Positions 23,743 to 34,587 of a stretch of DNA of 64,000 nucleotides are shown piece by piece. The position numbers and the translations under genes were made by a program. A model generated the notes under the pieces. The model saw only the letters and a list, made by a program, of their open reading frames with translations. It had not been told where the DNA came from and did not search any database. The stretch is from contig QVOM02000101.1 in the NCBI GenBank assembly GCA_003586115.2, forward strand, positions 28,422,139-28,486,138, in the 5' to 3' direction. Source of the DNA: Salvator merianae (Eukaryota > Chordata > Lepidosauria > Squamata > Teiidae). Positions within the stretch are counted from its first letter, which is position 1. Each line of letters begins with the position of its first letter.

Positions 23743-24883
23743 GAAGGTCTGGAAACAAAGCCATTGCTTGATTATCAGTTGCTGCTTCTGTGTTTCTTTC
23801 CACCCTTAACCTTTCTCCGAGAGTCTGTAGCTGGGGATACTTCAGATTTATAGCATTGCTTGAGAGTCAGGAACCAGTTCCTTTGGAGATAGTTTTTCCA
23901 GTATATTTTCCAGCTTTGAATGTATGATAGAGGTGGGAAAGTAATAGTAATGTGTGATAGATACCAACTCTACATCACTTCTTGTACTGTATGTATCTGT
24001 CCCCTAATTTGTATTAACAGAAAGGATAAAAAGAGAAGCAAAATTGCCTAACAAGCGTTTATTATAATCAGTGGTAGAATCTGCATGGCTTTTATGATGT
24101 CTTGAATGAACAGTGATGATGCAGTGTGTGACAGCACTGTTCCTTCATCATGCAAAGAACCGTTATGGCAGTTTAGCAGCAGGGTAGTCTGAAGGGCCCT
24201 GAAAAAGTGCATTCAGTGGCAGTCCACTTACACCACCGCTATGGCTCGAGGGGACTTACTGGTCCCCTTGACAGTGTTTGTATATTTGAATAACCCATTG
24301 TGCCAATGTTAGAGAGGCCCGTACAAAGATAGAAACATTCTTTTGCACATGAAGGCAGGTGCTTTTTTGTCTCCTAAAGGAAACATTCCATAAGAAAACA
24401 TGATTCTCAGGAATTTATTATTTGCAAATATGTGAACCATTTGAGTGTGTTCTCAAATGAGGAACGTTGCTCTCCTGAAACCAGGAACTTTGAAGAGAAA
24501 TCTGGAGGTAGAACTACTGGGCTCTGGTAAGTTTGTGGGGAGGATATTCTGGGTTTTGCAGAGGGTGTTAGACACTGTGGCTGGTGTGGCTGCTAGAGGT
24601 GGGCTTTTTTTTTTCTAAGTTAGCCTGAGCACATGGTCTGAGGGAAGAGAGGCTTACTGTGTTAGAGGAGCTAACAAAGGGGATTAGTATACTAGACCAC
24701 TCCCTTCAGCTGGGGAAAACAGGAAGAAGAGGCCTGTGCACCTAACGGCACACAAAATATATACTGTAATAAAACAATAAAATACTAATTTAGGTTTTTT
24801 TCCCCAAAAATATATTAAAAAAGTAAAAGAACTTAAATTGTAAGAAAAACTAAAAATATACTGAAACAATTAAATAATTTTAA
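23743..24883. other. Non-coding DNA, nothing recognised
   Basis: No gene or dated repeat. 24720-24880 is very A-rich. Confidence 0.45.
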
Positions 24884-25426
24884 TAGGGGTGTGCACGAAG
24901 GCACTTTTCCCCTTTTGCTTCGCATTCCTGCGAAGCTATGGGGCTTCGTTTTTGCACAAAAAAATATGAGCGAAAATGAAGCCCTTCGTCTTCGCAGTGA
25001 AGATTTCCGCCGCGACTGGAAGCAGAGAAATCAAGGTGAATGAAAGATCCTTCGACTTGATTTCTCTGTTTCCGATGGCGCTCGCCTCTCTCTCATCCCC
25101 CCCCCCAGTCTGTCAGTGTGTGCGTGCGATTGACAGACTAGGGGGAATGAGAGACAGCGAGCAGGAGAGGAGGGAAATCAACACAAACGGAATCCCTCCC
25201 TTCGCGTTGAGTTTCCTTCCTCCTCTCCCACTCGCTGCTTGATTCACCCTAGTCTGTCAGCATGCGCGCTGACAGCCTAGGGGGGAAGAGACAGCGGCAA
25301 ATTGCAAGGGGACCTTCGCAATTCAAATTTCGTGATTTCTGTTGCCCTTCGCATTCGATGTGAAGGGAACGAAATCACGAAATTCAAACAAAAATCGAAC
25401 GGCGCGAAGCTTCGTGCACACCCCTA
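24884..25426. mobile_element. hAT non-autonomous element (single-unit copy), 543 bp
   Basis: Ends TAGGGGTGTGCACGAAG and CTTCGTGCACACCCCTA are near-perfect terminal inverted repeats. The element is flanked by exact 8-bp duplications AATTTTAA (24876-24883 and 25427-25434), which is the hAT signature. The interior is GC- and CpG-rich and made of palindromes: an AAGCAGAGAAATCAAGG...CTTGATTTCTCTG pair, a TCTGTCA/TGACAGA pair, and a CTGTCAG...CTGACAG pair near 25253-25275. It shares ends and interior with the expanded copy at 39538-40823. No transposase coding. Confidence 0.9.
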
Positions 25427-25639
25427 AATTTTAATAAGTAGACTTTTTTTTTAATTTAATAAAATTAAATAATTCAAATAGTAGCTTACCCTAAAGTAAC
25501 ATTTTAAATAATTCAAAGAAAAAAGGAAGGCAATCAAAATAGCAACTAAAACTAAAATAATTTATTTTTAAATAAAACAATTTAAATAATTTATGAGAAA
25601 TTAAGGTAGATAGCCAGCAGCAGAAGGGGACCTTTCCAG

Positions 25640-26060
25640 TGTATTGCCTGCCGGGTGCAAAGGTTGCAGACATGATGCAACATCTAAATAGGTTGATAGA
25701 CAGTGCTGGGGAGGAGCCAGTGGTCATGGTACATGTTGGTACCAGTGATGTTGGGAAGGCTAAATGGGAGGTTCTGGAAGCCAAATTTAGGTGTTAGGTA
25801 GAAGATTGAAATCCAGGACCTCCAAGGTTGCATTCTCAGAAATGCTACCTGTTCCACGTGCAGGGCCAGCTAGACAGGCAGAGCTCTGGAGCCTCAATGT
25901 GTAGATGAGACAGTGAGGTCAAGAGGAAGGGTTTAGATTTGTCAGGAACTGGGGAACATTTTGGGACAAGACAAACCTGTACAAAATGGTCAGGTTGCAT
26001 TTGAACCAAGATGGAACCAGATGTCTGGTGCTTAATATTTAAAAGGTCACAGAGCAGCTT
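25640..26060 (+). pseudogene. CR1 ORF1 esterase-domain remnant
   Basis: In one frame 25705-25785 reads EPVVMVHVGTSDVGKAKWEV, followed by LEAKFR. This corresponds to the GxND block of the SGNH/GDSL-type esterase found in ORF1 of CR1 elements, with Asn replaced by Ser here. In another frame 25940-26030 reads TFWDKTNLYKMVRLHLNQDG, which stands for the final DGLHLN-type block that carries the catalytic Asp and His; the Asp is not preserved. Stops and frameshifts separate the pieces. The esterase role in CR1 ORF1 is established knowledge; activity here is excluded by the breaks. Confidence 0.6.
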
Positions 26061-26315
26061 TTGAACTAATCCCTAGGGGAAAGGTGATAGGAGCTGGGCA
26101 ACATCTGGTTCATGAAAGTGCACAGTTCAGTGAACAGAGTGGGAAACTAGACAGTAGTATTCAAATAAAAAGAGGGAAGAAGCAGTTGATGATTGTACAT
26201 GATTCTAAAGGGCAGAACTTTCAACAGAAGACTGCATACAAATGCCTGTAGGCAAATGCCAGAGGTCTCCAAGCCAATATAGGGGACCTGGAATGTTTAG
26301 TGATGGATAAAAATA

Positions 26316-27374
26316 TTGACAATATTGACATTACTGAAACCTGGTGGAAACGAAAACCAATGGGTTACAGTGATCCCAGGTTCCAAACTGTACCAGGAAG
26401 ACCGGAAAGGGAGAATTGGAGGTGGTGTAGCCTTATACATTAAGGAAGAGATAGAATCTTATGAACTGGAACTTCCAGATAAAACAGACCCATCCATAGA
26501 AACATTATGGGTAACAATACCAGGTCAGAAACAGCGGCGTAGCTATATGTTCCGCCACCCGGGGCGGACCGAACGGCGACAGCTGAGCAGGACGCCCCGC
26601 CCTGCAGGACGCCCCGCCCTGCAGGACGCCCCGCCCTGCAGCTGCCTACTCCCGCTGCCGCCGTGATGATGGCCGCGCGCGCGCACGCCAGCCAGCACGG
26701 TGAGCGAGCGAGCGAGCGGCGGGCGGGGCGAGCGAGCGGCGGACGTGCCGGTAAGCCGCCTAAAGGCAAACCGGACGCAGGGCGGGCGGGAGGGCCTAGC
26801 TCAAAGGCGGGCGCCGCCCCCAACAAGGTGCCGCCCGGTGCGCACCGCCCCCCGCGCACCCCCCTTGCTACACCAGTGGTCAGAAAACAAGTCTAACGTT
26901 AGGGACATGCTTTCGTTCTCCAACCAAACTCATGTAGGAGACCAGCAATTGGAAAATGAGGTCATGGAGGCATCAAAAAAGGGAACAGTAGTTATAATGG
27001 GAGACTTCAGCTACCCCCGCATAGACTCGGTGAACTCTTATTCAACTCATGAGAGGGAGATAAAATTCCTAGACTTGCTAAATGATTGTTCTCTTGAGCA
27101 GCTGGTTGTGGAACCAACCAGGGGAAAGGGAATCCTGGACTTGATCCTAAGTAATGCACAGGATCTAGTACAAAATGTCACTGTAACTGATCCAATAGGG
27201 AACAGTGATCACAATGTGATAACGTTCAATTTAAATATAGATAGTAAGTTGTTGACACAATCAAACATGGAGACCTTAAACTTTCATAAGGAAATTTTCC
27301 CCCAAATGAGAAAACTGGTAAAAAGGAAATTGAAAGGGAAAGTTAGAAGAGTTCAGTCACTCCAAAATGCATAG
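26316..27374 (+). pseudogene. CR1 APE-type endonuclease, interrupted by a MITE
   Basis: The endonuclease nicks target DNA to prime reverse transcription. The first half is 26324-26530. IDITETWW (26324-26347) is the ITETWL metal-site block. It is followed by GRIGGGVALYIKEEIES and ETLWVTIPG. The second half is 26895-27240: VIMGDFSYPRID (GDFN block, Asn to Ser), EQLVVEPTRGKGILDLILSN, and NSDHNVI (the catalytic SDH). A 347-bp GC-rich hAT element with its 8-bp duplication separates the halves. The open frame 26700-27374 that runs through the element is fortuitous. Confidence 0.85.
26532..26878. mobile_element. GC-rich hAT MITE, 347 bp, exact 8-bp TSD
   Basis: The element is bounded by GTCAGAAA on both sides (26524-26531 and 26879-26886), an exact 8-bp target duplication. 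The ends are CAGCGGCGTAGCTA and, in reverse complement, CACTGGTGTAGCAA, which match at 10 of 14 positions and fit hAT termini of the CAGNGGYGTAGC type. The interior is extremely GC- and CpG-rich and contains three tandem 17-bp units (CTGCAGGACGCCCCGCC type, 26590-26641). It is younger than the CR1 copy it splits. No transposase coding. Confidence 0.9.
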
Positions 27375-27453
27375 AAACTATTTAAAAACACATTAATGGA
27401 GAGTCAATTAGAATGCATACCTAAAAGAAGGAAAGAGACTGTCAAGTCCAAGA

Positions 27454-27515
27454 GGACACCAGTGTGGTTTTACAAATGCAGTAAGGACACCAGTGTGGTT
27501 TTACAAATGCAGTAA
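27454..27515 (+). repeat. 31-bp tandem duplication inside the CR1 copy
   Basis: The block starting GGACACCAGTGTGGTTTTAC is repeated twice head to tail (27454-27484 and 27485-27515) with no differences. Because 31 is not a multiple of three, it also shifts the reading frame between endonuclease and reverse transcriptase. Confidence 0.95.
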
Positions 27516-27834
27516 GGGAAGTCATTGAAAGCAAAGAAAGAACATTAAGAAAATGAAAGGCTTGCCCTAATGAGGAGAACAGGAAATAACACAAACTCTG
27601 GCCAAACAAATGCAACGCAGCAACTAGGAAAGCTAAGAAGAACTTTGAGGAGCACATTGCTATGAACATCAAGAGAAATAATAACTAACTCTTTAAGTAC
27701 ATCAGAAATAGGAATCCAACCAGAAAAGCAGTTGGACCACTAGATCATAATGAACAGAAGGGGGTAATTACAGAGGACACAGTGATTGCAGAAAGGCCAA
27801 ACGAATTGTTTTCCCTCTGTTTTTACTGAGGAGG

Positions 27835-28662
27835 ATGGAGAGCATGCCAGCAGCTGAGTCAATCCTTTCAGAGAGTGAGGGAGAAGAAGTAGATCAGATA
27901 GAGGTAACCAAGGAGGAGGTTCTTGCATGTCTTGATAAACTAAATGCTAACAAATCACCAGGACCAGGTGGCATTCATTTGAGAGTTCTTAAAGAACTCA
28001 AATTTGAAATTGCTGAGCTTCTAGCCAAAATATATAATCATTCCCTAAAATCAGGCTCTGTGCCTGAAGACTGGAGGGTGGCAAATGTGACACTGATCTT
28101 CAAAAATGGATCAAGGGGTGATCCAGGAAATTACAGACCAGTCAGCTTAACATCAGTTCCAGGTAAAATGATGGAAACCATAATTAAGAATAAAAGTACT
28201 AAACACATAGAAGAGCAAGCATTACTGAAAGAAAATCAGCATGGCTTCTGCAAAGGTAAGTCGTGCCTTACAAACTTCTTAGAATTCTTTGGAAGTGTTA
28301 ATAAGCATGGGGTTAAAGGTGACCCAGTTGATATTGTCTATCTGGACTTTCAGAAGGCTTCTGACAAAGTCCCTCATCAAAGACTGCTGAATAATCTCAG
28401 CAGTCACGGAATAAGAGAACAGGTTCTGTTCTGGATTGGTAGCTGGCTTCAGGACAGGAAACAGAGAGTAGGAATAAATGGTCAGTTCTCAGTGTGGAAA
28501 GACGTGAAAAGTGGGGTCCCACAAGATTCAGTATTAGGACCACTGCTGTTTAATTTATTCATAAATGATCTTGACAAAGGGGTAAGTAGTGAGTTAGCAA
28601 AGTTTGCTGATGACACTAATGGAGGCCAAACTTTCTGTGATAGACCGAGAAAAGAATCTTGA
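27835..28662 (+). pseudogene. CR1 reverse transcriptase (275-codon open stretch)
   Basis: An uninterrupted 275-codon frame covers most of the RT domain. It starts with [20 protein letters not shown] (RT0/1), then [20 protein letters not shown] and NYRPVSLTS (RT1-2), [10 protein letters not shown] (RT2a), [16 protein letters not shown] (catalytic Asp; usual AFD changed to ASD), [20 protein letters not shown] (RT4; usual GS changed to DS) and KFADDT (catalytic ADD intact). Immediately after ADDT about 55 codons expected in this family are missing, and the frame ends in a stop. The activity is lost. Confidence 0.92.
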
Positions 28663-29069
28663 GGTTCTGGTAGACAGCTCAATGAAAGTGTCAACCCAGT
28701 GTGCAACAGCAGTTAAAAAAGCAAATTCAGTGCTATGGGTAATTAGGAAGAATAGAAAACAAGTTGGCAAGTGTCGTTGTGCCTCTTTACAAATCTATGG
28801 TGAGGCCACACTTGGAATATTGTGTACAGTTCTGGTCACCTCATCTTGGAAGGGATATTCTGAAACTGAAGAAGGTACAGAAAAGGGCAACCAGAATGAT
28901 CAAAGGGCTGGAACACCTTCCTTATGAAATCAGGCTGCAATGCCTTGGCTTCTTCAGCCTTGAAAAGCAGCATTTAAGAGAAGACCTGATTGAAGTATAT
29001 AAAATCATGCACAGTATGGATAAGGTGGACAGAAAGGACTTTTTTTTTTTCTCTCACACACAACACTAG
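28640..29069 (+). pseudogene. CR1 RT thumb / C-terminal region
   Basis: After the internal deletion the sequence resumes with [13 protein letters not shown] and QCATAVKKAN. It continues with LYKSMVRPHLEYCVQFWSPH, VQKRATRMIKGLEHLPYE, RLQCLGFFSLEKQHLREDLI and EVYKIMHSMDKVD. These are the hallmark C-terminal blocks of CR1/L2-related LINEs. A frame change near 28760 and a poly-T tract at 29040 interrupt it. The 3' untranslated tail follows. Confidence 0.9.
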
Positions 29070-29250
29070 GACCAGAGGACACTCTCTGAAGTTGATGGGT
29101 AGGATGAGTTAGGACTGACAAGGGGAAGTATTTTTTTCAAGTACATTCTGCTTGAGAATGCCTAGAAGCAATTGGTGGGCCAATGTGTGAAACAGAATGC
29201 TGGACTAGATGGGCTGTGGCCTGATCCAGCAAGGTTCCTCTTATGTTCTT

Positions 29251-32175
29251 ATATACCTTCAGCCACTGTAGAGCTGAGAATTTAACCGTATCCCATGGTT
29301 GTAAATCTTTTAGTATTGTGACACAATTATTGGCACTTAAAGTGTAGCAAAATGTCATCTTCAAATGCTTTTAAAATGCATTTATACAAGCTCACTGAAT
29401 CATGGTATTACAGATAAGACATCCAAAACAAAATTTTATTTTTTTACAATTCATTGACGAAAGCAACTCTTACGATTTTTGAATAGTCTATTTCTAATAC
29501 ATATCCATAAATTTCTACCTAAGAAAGGTATGGGATTGTTTAGGGAAAAAAGAAAAGTTCGGCATAAAGAATTTCTGCCCTCCCACCACCACCTCTGAGA
29601 TTAAACATTTTATCTTTGAGTGGTCATTTCTTCTTGCTTCTGGATTTTGCATATATTGGAAGCTTTACATTTCAGATAAATAAGATTTATTGAATACCAT
29701 ATTGTAAATTATCAGGGGTAACATAGTTACAATGCAAATAGAAATATAGTATAAATAACCAAGTGAAGCCCACTCTTCATCCTCCGTGATTCCATATTTA
29801 TTTTCCATTTATATTTAGCAAGATCCAATTACAGTGGATTATAGCACTTCACGGGTAGTGGCACTTGTTCTGGCCCTGGGGTCGGCCAGCGCACTGTTTG
29901 CACAGTTGCCCACCTCCTGCTGAAGCTAGGAAACAAAAGTTCACCAATGTTGAGGTTTCTGCCCAGGCCTACTTCAAAAGACCTAAAATGTGGTGCCACC
30001 TTTGAAAATAGGACCAGGCAGATTGCTGAGAATAGAGTGCTGCAGGTAAGTCCACACAATTGTGGCAGGGTAGAAGAATAACAGAAAGTGTCACTGGAGT
30101 GGTTTTTCATCACCCACATGAAAAGTAACTCCAACAGTGCTTTCTGCTCCTCAATGGTAGGATGGTAGTCTGAGAGGTACAATCCCCAGGCCATTTGGAT
30201 TTTTCCATGGAACCATTACCATGCCTTTCTCTGCCATATGCATCAGAGCACTACACTTTTAAATTTACTAGCATTATGGCTTATGTTAATAGCTTAAAGC
30301 TACAGAAATTACTGAAGCAACATTACAAACAAAAATCAGATTGCTTCTATAATTAACGATATAAGTTACAATGATGACAGCATTACAAAATTGCACAAAT
30401 AAACTTTTTAAGAACACCACAAACTGAGCAATTTGGAAACAGAAACTGCAATGGCATCTTGGTGTTTCTATCCTATAACGAGTTTCATTTTTTGGTGTAA
30501 AGAACTTTAATTTGGCTAACAACCATTTGATTTTGATTTTTCTCACCCTTATAAGTGCACGATACAGGTAAAATGGATATGGATAAACTATGCCCACTGT
30601 CTTTTGTTATGATCTCATAGTCATGCCAAATTACTGTGCTTCTTTTGTACTATATGCCCTTCTGGGTGGTCACTGTTGTTGTATATTGACTTTTTCAGAA
30701 CTTTGGAATCATGACTGAAAGGTGCCAAAGACCATTTGCAGCAATGGAGCTTGTACTCACTTCAAAATCCCATTCCAGAAAACAGCATTGGAACTCACCA
30801 CCATCATCATGCATCCCATTTCCTTACTAGGACCATTTACTCAGAATTTTTGCCCCTACAGGTTTTCCTGTTAAAAGCTGTTTCTGTGCCACAATTTTAT
30901 CCTGTTAACTTGTAGGAAGGTGAAACATCAGCTGTTAAATGTTAGTACCTTGTGTGAGAGCAGTTGCAAGAAAATATGACAATGTGAATGCCCAAATTGA
31001 ATACCTGATTGGATTAATGCAATTGTTTACATGACCTGGACAGTCTCAATGTTGCCCAGCCAGTATTTGGCTGGCACAATTTCTACATTTCACCCCTTCC
31101 CTCCCTCCCATGGGATTGAGTCAGTCAGTCCGTCAAAGTCATTTGTTTTCCGTTTCATTTGGGAAATTGTTTTCATCATTCTTTGCATGACTACATCTGC
31201 CTTTCTTTGTTCCAGATGTTCAAACACTTTCCCCCAATTTTGTGTTGGTATCCTTACCATCTGACCAATATATTTCAATTTCCTTTCATTCAGAAAATCA
31301 AATAACTAAATCCCAATAAATAAATATACCAGTGTTGTTGTTTTATTCTTTCAGAGTTTTCTTTTTTTCTTTTGTCACCACAGCCTGTCCTACTAGAAAT
31401 GATTGTTTTATTACATACCAGTCCTCCCTTTTGATCTCCTGAATATTCAATTTATGCATTAAACATATATCTTTCATCCATATTTACTCTTTAGACTTTT
31501 ATTTATATCCATTCCAATCTGGGGGCTCTTTTTTTGGGAGGGGGGAATTCCAATGCATTTCCATTATAAAGGTATGAAAGTTCTTTATCACATACATTTA
31601 TACTAACATTCAGAGCTCATGCTCAAGACAATATGGTATAACTGACAGGGTATTCTGTACCACCTATTGCTTGTTCATTATTATTGCTACTTTATCTTTG
31701 CCTCTTCCCTTATAACAAAGTTATCTCTTGTACCTTTTAAATATCAATAAACATTTTTTGCAGTAAAATCAGCGAAGTGCTTCCTGTCCCTTGAGTTTTG
31801 CTCCAATCCATAATCAGTTAAACCAAACCAATAGTCCTAAAGAGCTTGCGTGTACATGGTACAGTGCTGAGCACATTCATAAAAGCAGTTCCTGTAACAC
31901 TATGTTCAGACTCAAAACCTGACTCTTACATGTCCTGGAGTTCCACATACACCTTCTCACAAGGGGTGTGGTTAACCATTTCTCATGCTACTAACTTGTC
32001 CAAACATCTGGACAACAGGTTAGGAACTGTAATGCCAGCCAATGCATATAATCCTTAAAATAGAAGAAGATGGAAATAGCTGTGGTTAAACCTGACATTC
32101 CCCGTCAAAGCAAAACATGTGCTGCTGGCTTAAATGCTTCCTAACCACAGGTTTCTCTTTTGATTACTATTTTAT
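29251..32175. other. Non-coding DNA; weak L1-like signal at 31090-31560
   Basis: No gene recognised. The 121-codon minus-strand frame 29829-30194 contains no known motif and I do not call it. Minus-strand frames at 31278-31090 (QMVRIPTQNWGKVFEHLEQR) and about 31510-31370 are lysine-rich and loosely L1-like, but nothing diagnostic is present. Confidence 0.4.
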
Positions 32176-32265
32176 AGGGTTTTTAAAAAATATTTTTATT
32201 CTGTTCACCACCTTAGATGTTGGTGAAGGATAGTGTAAAAATAGTTTAAATAAAACAATTTCTGG
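32176..32265 (+). mobile_element. L2 3' tail fragment
   Basis: TTCACCACCTTAGATGTTGG, then TGAAGGATAGTGTAAAAATA and GTTTAAATAAAA, follow the pattern of squamate L2 3' ends (accGCC..GAGG..aaGGCGGTaTAAAAATa..AAATAAA), though mutated. Confidence 0.5.
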
Positions 32266-33189
32266 CATATGTATAAGTAAAGAGGAATGAGTGTGTGATT
32301 AAAAGAATGATTGATGGGATTTGTCATTGATTAATGAAGGATTAAGATAAATACAAAGCAATACTGAGATTAGTAGTATAGGGAAGGATACATTCTAAAA
32401 AAATGAATGTATTTATAAGGGAACTGTTTAAAGGGGAAAATATTGCACTATATAAATATTCAGTGAATGAAACAATTCATGACTCATGAATGTCCAAGGT
32501 CCTCATGTCCCTGTATACCCATGGCAGTGTGGCTTAATTTTTTTTCCCCCCTAACTGTGATGTTCATGTGGTCAGGACCAGCAGCAGACTTGTGATCATC
32601 AGACATCTGTATCAAGCAACCAAGATCTTATGACTCTGTAACTTCCACTATTCCTCTTATCTTCCTATCTAAATAAAACTTATTAAAAAACAAAACAAAA
32701 AAAACCACCTCTGTTAAATATTCTCAATCTAGGGACTTCCATTCTGAGAAAAGCCTTGTGTCCCAAGTGAAAATAAATAATAAATATTGGATTAATCTAA
32801 TCTCTGTAAAGCTAGTTTAAACAAAATATACACATGATATACTAATTACCTAATCGTTAGGTGAAAACTTTAAACTGTCTAGCAGAAGACAGTTATTCAA
32901 ATCACCATGTCCAAAAAGGTTTTATATTTAAGAGACAGGATGAAGCAGTTTTAGAGAAAAGCAGAAAATCCTTACATAAATAGAGCTGATCAGCCAGGCT
33001 TAGATAAAAATATACACAAAACTCAATATAAAGCTTAATTTCTGACAGCTTCATAACTCCTGCAGGGCAAAGACTCCAGAGATACCTGACCCTTGCTTAT
33101 TAGAGAAGTTTTTGACTGAAACATTTGAAACAGAAATCCAGTGCACTTTTATTTTTTGAGATAGTATTGCTTTGCCTGCCTCATATTCT

Positions 33190-33245
<56 letters not shown>

Positions 33246-34195
33246 GTCCCTATACCCAAGGACACGTTGCAGCAGTAAAAACAAAATTGAAATGAACACA
33301 CTAAAAAAAGTAATAGTGGCTGAATGTGATATGAAAATACAGGTTTATGTTCTACTACCAGTTGCTGGACTGGGGGTGATGCTAGCATAGGGTATATAAG
33401 CCTACATCACCTCTAGTTGCCCCACTTTTCATACTTCTTGTTACTCAAGTCATCTTTAATCATCATTAGTGAGCTTCTATTCATATATGTGAGGATTTTC
33501 CTCTGTTATTCTACTAGTTCACCAATTTGATTTTGCATCACCTAATCATTTATGAGTTTATGGATGCTATGTTGGAATATGACCATCTCAAACAAGGACA
33601 CTTGTGTGACCAATTGCTTTAATATACCACTTAAAGTTTTGGGGAGTCAGGATTATAAAGTTAGAGCTGTTGCACTTAGGTGGACGTTAACTCATGAATG
33701 CTTTGCTTTTTCCTGATGTTAAGGGAATAGGGAATGCATTGTATTTAACACAGGACAAAATTGGGGAATAAAACACAGAAGTTCACACATCCAAGGCAAC
33801 ATATGCTTTATGATGTTCCACATATGTTGACGGGATTGTTGCAAACTCTGGCAAGATCTGCATGACAGCGGATCTTGCACTTTTTCAGCTAGAGTGCTTG
33901 CTTTTGTTCCCCAACTTTAATGTTTCTGTATGGATACATTTTTGCAACTGTAGGAAGTGTCCTCAGAAATCTGCCATTTCCTATATCAGCAAAAAAAAGG
34001 GGGGGCTGCACTGAGAGACAACAAGGACGTACCACAGAGATGGCAACAAAGCAGGGAGAAATGCAATTAGAGTTCCTTTTTCCTGAGCAGGATCTGCACA
34101 GTTCCATAAGGGTGCCAAGGGATAGCTTGAAAGGTATGAAGATCACAAAATCCTGTTCCCTCTAAGCTAATATCCTTCCACAGAGCAGTAGAAAC
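32266..34195. other. Non-coding DNA with a (TATC)n microsatellite
   Basis: Nothing recognised except about 13 TATC units at 33192-33244. A frame starting in that microsatellite is an artefact. Confidence 0.5.
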
Positions 34196-34474
34196 TAGAG
34201 ATGTGCCAAACTGGTTTGGGTTTGAACTGGTTTGAATCAAACACGGATGTTCAAAAAGTTGAACAGCTTGCCTGTTTGAAAAGAGAGTTTAAATTTGAAT
34301 CAAGCAAAGGTGAGTTCCAACGGACCTAGGCAACACACCCTATTTGATCAAGGTTTGAAGGTGTTAGAAAGTGTTCAAATCAAACTGAAAAAAGTTCAAC
34401 ATTGAACCAAATCAGCTCCTGCACATTTTGATTTGAGCCAAACACACACAAAAATATGTTTGTGTGCATCTCTA
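34196..34474. mobile_element. hAT MITE, 279 bp
   Basis: Ends TAGAGATGTGCCAAAC and, in reverse complement, TAGAGATGCACACAAAC are terminal inverted repeats of the TAGRGRTGTGC family. The flanks GTAGAAAC (34188-34195) and CTAGAACC (34475-34482) match at 6 of 8 positions, consistent with an aged 8-bp duplication. The interior is built of GTTTGAA/TTCAAAC words on alternating strands. No coding capacity. Confidence 0.8.
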
Positions 34475-34587
34475 CTAGAACCACTGCCAGAAATGTTTTT
34501 CCAGAGAAGTGGGGGAAAACACTCTGACAGCAGTTTCCACTGTTTTGCCACTTCCATGAGACCTAACCTGCGTTGCTTCTTTACTAT

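Larger units (their letters stand above)
25590..29250 (+). mobile_element. CR1-like LINE, nearly complete but inactive
   Basis: This is the best-preserved retrotransposon here. It contains, in order, an ORF1 esterase remnant (25640-26060), an APE-type endonuclease split by a hAT MITE (26316-27374), a reverse transcriptase (27835-28662) and the RT C-terminal region (28640-29069). The 3' tail (29165-29250) reads AATGCTGGACTAGATGGGCT, then CCTGATCCAGC and CTCTTATGTTCTTA. The protein motifs match CR1/L3-type elements, known from birds and reptiles. It is disabled by the MITE, a 31-bp duplication, an internal RT deletion and point stops. The 5' limit is approximate. Confidence 0.88.

Noticed and set aside
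26540..26880. CpG island acting as a promoter or first exon
   Set aside because: The GC-rich block coincides exactly with a hAT MITE bounded by 8-bp duplications; no TSS or gene is nearby.
26700..27374. 224-codon plus-strand frame as one gene
   Set aside because: Its first 60 codons are GC-rich MITE sequence and the rest is CR1 endonuclease; the joined frame is accidental.
29829..30194. 121-codon minus-strand frame as a host gene
   Set aside because: No domain, no splice or promoter context and no recognisable similarity; cannot be supported without a search.
34196..34474. TA target duplication (Tc1/mariner) for the TAGAGATGTGC elements
   Set aside because: Treating TAG as part of the terminus gives exact or near-exact 8-bp flanks in five copies, which fits hAT better.
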